Below, piece after piece: positions 60,471 through 64,000 of a DNA stretch of 64,000 nucleotides. This DNA is from Diploscapter coronatus (taxonomy: Eukaryota > Nematoda > Chromadorea > Rhabditida > Rhabditidae), in contig OZ038423.1 in assembly GCA_964036155.1 (NCBI GenBank), positions 79,499,249 to 79,563,248 on the forward strand. Direction: 5' to 3'. The position numbers were made by a program, and so were the translations under genes. The number at the start of each line of letters is the position of its first letter. Position 1 is the stretch's first letter. The notes below the pieces were generated by a model. It ran no database searches and was not told the origin of the DNA. It saw only the letters and a program-made list of their open reading frames with translations.

Positions 60471-63057
60471 TTAATTTTATTTTATCGTTTGTTTTCTTTG
60501 TACCTCATCATTCATCAATGATTCATAAGTATTCATGACTATTTACGATTATCATTCTTTCATAATATCACCCTACTTTGCTCGTTCTATTTTTACCAGT
60601 TAAAGTCGACTAAATTCTGGCAAGTTACCAAAATTTGTCTCGGTGCAATCATGCGTCGAGCTGAACACGAGTTATTCAAAGTTTTTTTTTTTTTTAATTT
60701 CCATTTTTTACAGTATCCCAAAGTGAGCTCAGTTCTAGTGAAAATAAATATTTTATCGGTTTTAATCTAGCCAACAAGTATCTTTTGACACGTGTTAATG
60801 TTAATTTATTTTATGACATTGCGAATAAACATTTGAAATTGTGTTTATTAATTGGCCTCATGTCGACGTTTAAAATGTCTAACGAATATTTCTAATCTTC
60901 GCAATTTTATTGTAAACTTCAAAGGTGGCAATTGAATACTTGACTCTTGATGCGATAAATGACCCTAGTTCGGTAGCTGGATTCGCTTACGACATAACAT
61001 TTTCATATGCTTATATAATTAGCATTACACTCTCGGTATTTCTTTTATAATATGGATAAATTGCATATGACACATTCTTCGTAAAAATAGAATTTTTTTA
61101 TAGAGGGGGCGGTACCCAAAAAGTCTATGCTCAAATTTTCGAGCTGATTTTTTGTCCCTGGGAGTTTTGACTACGCTGATGACGAATTTGGCGGTTAAAA
61201 CTCGATCCGACCACTTGTTCCGCTTGTTCCGGAAGGTCCAGATACGATCGTGCCGAAAAATTCTATTTTCGTTATTCTGCATGGGAAAGATTCAAGTTTG
61301 GTATCAAAATGCTCGCAGAGACCAGCTGAGCACGATTCTGAAAAGATTTTGTCAGAATGACACCGAATAAGGAAGTTATGATGAACATAGCGAAATACAT
61401 GAAAAATGTCATATCGCTTTTTCGCTTTTTTGGAATTTTTTATTTTTTAAAAGCCCCAGGTTCCGTGAGTTATTTACACTGGGAAGTAGTCCAGGTCTTC
61501 TAGTTTCTGAAACATTTGACTGTTTTTCTATAAACTGCCCGTTAGCGGAGAAATTCCACTTCTTCGAAGAGCTGTCATGACTCACTTTTGCCTAGTTTGA
61601 TTTAAAAAATTCATATCTCCCTGTGTGTGCACATTCCAGAATAAGTTCTGGAACAAAAGTTGATCAACTCGAAGAGCTCTACAAGATTTCATGGGAAACT
61701 CCGGCGTTAACCCACATTACCCTTGTAAACACAGTACGGGTATACAGGATAAATTTGAGTAGCTCTTTCCCGCCAAAATTAACTTCTAAAAATGTTCTTT
61801 TTATTTTTACTTTACTCTCCTACTCAATATCTACAAAATAAAAAAATAATTACAAAACTTGTCTGGTACATAGGGAGATATGAATTTTTGAACATTTTCT
61901 TTCATAGAAATCATCCCGATTTTACACGTTCGGCAATTTATTTGACCCCAGGATCCCCCATCTTTCTCCACAAAATCTATATCCTTTTACGCGGAATCTA
62001 ATAGGCTTTCAAGTGAGATGATTTTCAACAGGCCTTTCTTCCTATCGATGGAGTCAAAATCACGAAAAGCTGAACAACATATGTGAAAAGCAGTCCGATT
62101 TTCAGACTCCTATTCATACCGACTTTGGTCCTTACTGATCTTCACTCTTAAATCAATAAAGGAAGGACATGACTCTAGTGCTGATAAGATGAATACTCAT
62201 TGATAGTTATTTCACAAGTGCAATTTTACACATCCTATCCATAAATTATCGGTTTATTTTTTTTTCTGGACACTTTCAAAATTTTTGTGTAATTTCACTG
62301 TATATAATTTTCATTTATTTATGATCGTCTTTGGCATTTTTTTGCAAAAATTAAAATCAAAGGCAAAATAGGTTGCTTTAGGACTATATAGTCCTAAGAT
62401 TAGGATAATTTCATTTATCAACTATTTTGATTGATAGAGTATAGCTTGACTGATAAAACTGCACTTTTCTCGCCCTTGCCTAGTTCTTTTCAGGAAATCT
62501 ATTTGCTCAATGTCTCATTGTGAATGTGCTAATATTTGAACGCAAGCAAGTCAGATCAAGAACTACTGTAGATCAGGAATGTATGCGGTCCGTAAAAATT
62601 GAAACCCGGACATTAATTAATCTCGGGGGTTCGGGTCCGTATATTCTTGCTGTAGACTGTTTTAGGGTATGAAGAAATGGGTTTACATGTACCCCCCTAA
62701 ACTATTTATCACTGATCATGTCTAAAATTGATGGTTTCATCTAAAAACTAGTTATCAGTCGATATTTTATGACTTCTCTTATGAATTCCATCTTATCGCT
62801 TAGCTCTGCTTATCTAATTTTAAAATACTTTATGGTTCGCGTCTATTTGTCGGGGAATTCGTAATATTGAAACTTTGAATACCATGAATTTCATTTATTA
62901 TTACAAAAAAAATTAATCAAAATGTTAGCCTTCTCGAAAGACAAATTCTTACTAACTAAATAAATCGATAATAACTGTATTTTGTAAAGAAAGTAACAAC
63001 CATCTTTCGATTTCAGGATGTTTATATGAATGCAATTTCAATATCTGAATCACTATA
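60471..63057. other. Intergenic region between F-box and GT14 genes
   Basis: Holds the duplicated flank (60800-60935). The stretch 61060-62120 has a distinct texture, with an inverted pair of ATTCATATCTCCCT (about 61609 and 61875), suggesting a decayed element. A rough hairpin lies at 62560-62660. No gene is seen. Confidence 0.45.
60800..60935 (+). repeat. Downstream duplicate of the F-box gene's 5' flank
   Basis: Resembles 56065-56195 over about 130 nt, sharing runs such as CTAACGAATATTTCTAATCTTC (20+ nt, one variable base) and GCGAATAAAC / GCAAATAAAC. The copy stops before any start codon or F-box coding sequence, and SL1 is absent. Confidence 0.6.
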
Positions 63058-64000
63058 ATGATGTATGACAACATTTCTTACAAGCCGTTGCTGAACGAAA
63101 CTGAAGAAGAAATGGACTTATCTAGTTTTTCGAAATTTTATCGACAAATCACGAATAGAAAGCTAAACCTGCGCTGTAGAATTCGATTGAAATCCTCGAT
63201 ATTGATCATTAGGTTTTTTCTATTCTTTTTAGTACTAATTCAACTTTTGTAGCTTACTAGTTCTACTATTCTTCCTAAGTATTTATTATTTCGATAGTCC
63301 GAAATGCTCAATTAGTAATGTAAGAAATATTTCCCTTCGATTTTTCAGTTTTAAATTTTAGTTCAACGGGTATTCATCGTCTAATTTATCACCAAACTAT
63401 TTGTCTAAATATGGCGGAAGTAACATAGGTGAATTGTGGAGAGATTATTTTCCTGGGTAGTTTATTTATCTTTTCAAAAAGTATTCCAAGAATATCTTTC
63501 AGATTCAATCCGAACAATTTGAAATGTAGCGAGTTTTTCAACAACAATAAGACTGCCATGAAGCAATATAGTGATTGCGGAAGACTAACAATTTTTGAGG
63601 TAATTTTATTTAGATAGAAAAAATCAATGTTTTAAATTTAGGACCATCAATTAGATATGGATTGCAACAGCGTTCGAAGAAGAGTTATGGGAAATAACGT
63701 TTATTCTAAACTTAACCAACCTATTGTCATTATTAGGAATATTTATACAGTTAGCGATGTTTAATATTACGATTTTGCTAAATTATATTTTTCAGAGTTA
63801 TCCAATGCAAGAGGCCTTCATGTCGCTATCGTATCACCCAGAAAACTCGTATTGTTTTGTAATGGATAGCAAATCGAATGCGACCTTTACCTATAAAATG
63901 AACAAACTAGCAAGATGCTTCGATAATATTTACATTTCTGATAAAGTATGAGACTTTTAAAATTGTATGAAATAAATCTTCATTTAGACCTACGATTTGG
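63058..64000 (+). CDS. GT14 family (core-2/I-branching type) glycosyltransferase, N-terminal part
   Basis: The C. elegans 'gly' enzymes of this family are Golgi type II membrane proteins. Exons: 63058-63231, 63362-63456, 63503-63599, 63642-63758, 63796-63945, 63988-64000 (continues past the window). The N-terminus is a ~45-residue cytosolic part, then a short hydrophobic anchor (SSILIIRFFLFFL), a stem (WRDYFPG), CSEFF and CGRLTIFE. The catalytic domain begins with the family pattern 'vyt..y..qEa..l.YhPeN.YCf..D.Ks': here SYPMQEAFMSLSYHPENSYC then FVMDSKSNATFTYKMNKLAR and CFDNIYISDK. An acceptor at 63016 precedes the ATG by ~40 nt. The border of exon 1 is the least certain point, because an alternative reading stops at 63252. 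Which linkage it makes cannot be told. Confidence 0.8.

Noticed and set aside
61152..61370. 72-codon open frame in the F-box / GT14 spacer
   Set aside because: No domain, no splice signals, and it lies in a repeat-like tract that also has overlapping frames on the other strand.

Overview
The window is nuclear DNA from a nematode, most likely a rhabditid relative of Caenorhabditis but not C. elegans itself. The evidence is: genes split into many small exons; intron acceptors of the TTTCAG/TTTTAG type; several start codons that sit directly after an orphan splice acceptor, as expected for trans-spliced mRNAs; a perfect copy of the 22-nt nematode SL1 spliced leader; and proteins that read like worm orthologues (glycogenin, ATG16, NPC1/NCR, GAS-1/NDUFS2, a GT14 'GLY' enzyme). 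The AT-rich introns and spacers are packed with short palindromic, MITE-like repeats. I built exon models by hand and checked splice sites and reading phase. Coordinates should be good to a base or two where exon lists are given.

Layout. 1-537 (+): 3' end of an Arg/Gly-rich protein. 1252-6030 (-): mitochondrial intermediate peptidase, 19 exons. 6374-8877 (-): COP9 signalosome subunit 6, 9 exons, lying just upstream of the peptidase in the same orientation (possible operon). 10646-23845 (-): NPC1-type sterol transporter, 38 exons. 23846-28297: long divergent spacer. 28298-33557 (+): glycogenin, with a 2-kb foldback element in one intron and a probable alternative last exon. 34185-36307 (-): extended SDR (dihydroflavonol-reductase-like). 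38549-42629 (+): ATG16, 15 exons. 43507-44832 (-): small secreted protein of unknown function whose model has a phase conflict. 47152-48875 (+): EGF-repeat single-pass membrane protein. 49795-54493 (-): complex I 49-kDa subunit. 56210-60470 (+): F-box protein. 63058-64000 (+): N-terminal part of a GT14 (core-2/I-branching type) glycosyltransferase.

The genes are mostly unrelated housekeeping functions: mitochondrial import and respiration, protein turnover (COP9, F-box, autophagy), lipid transport and glycogen initiation. No joint pathway is evident.

The most unusual signal is the perfect SL1 sequence with its own GT donor, 255 nt upstream of the acceptor that precedes the F-box start codon. 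It looks like a genome-encoded SL1 exon that could be joined to the gene in cis. Other points of interest are an NPC1 homologue that has lost the conserved SSD Asp-Asn pair, GC-AG introns in three genes, repeat families that sit close to exon borders, and two long palindromic foldback elements in introns.
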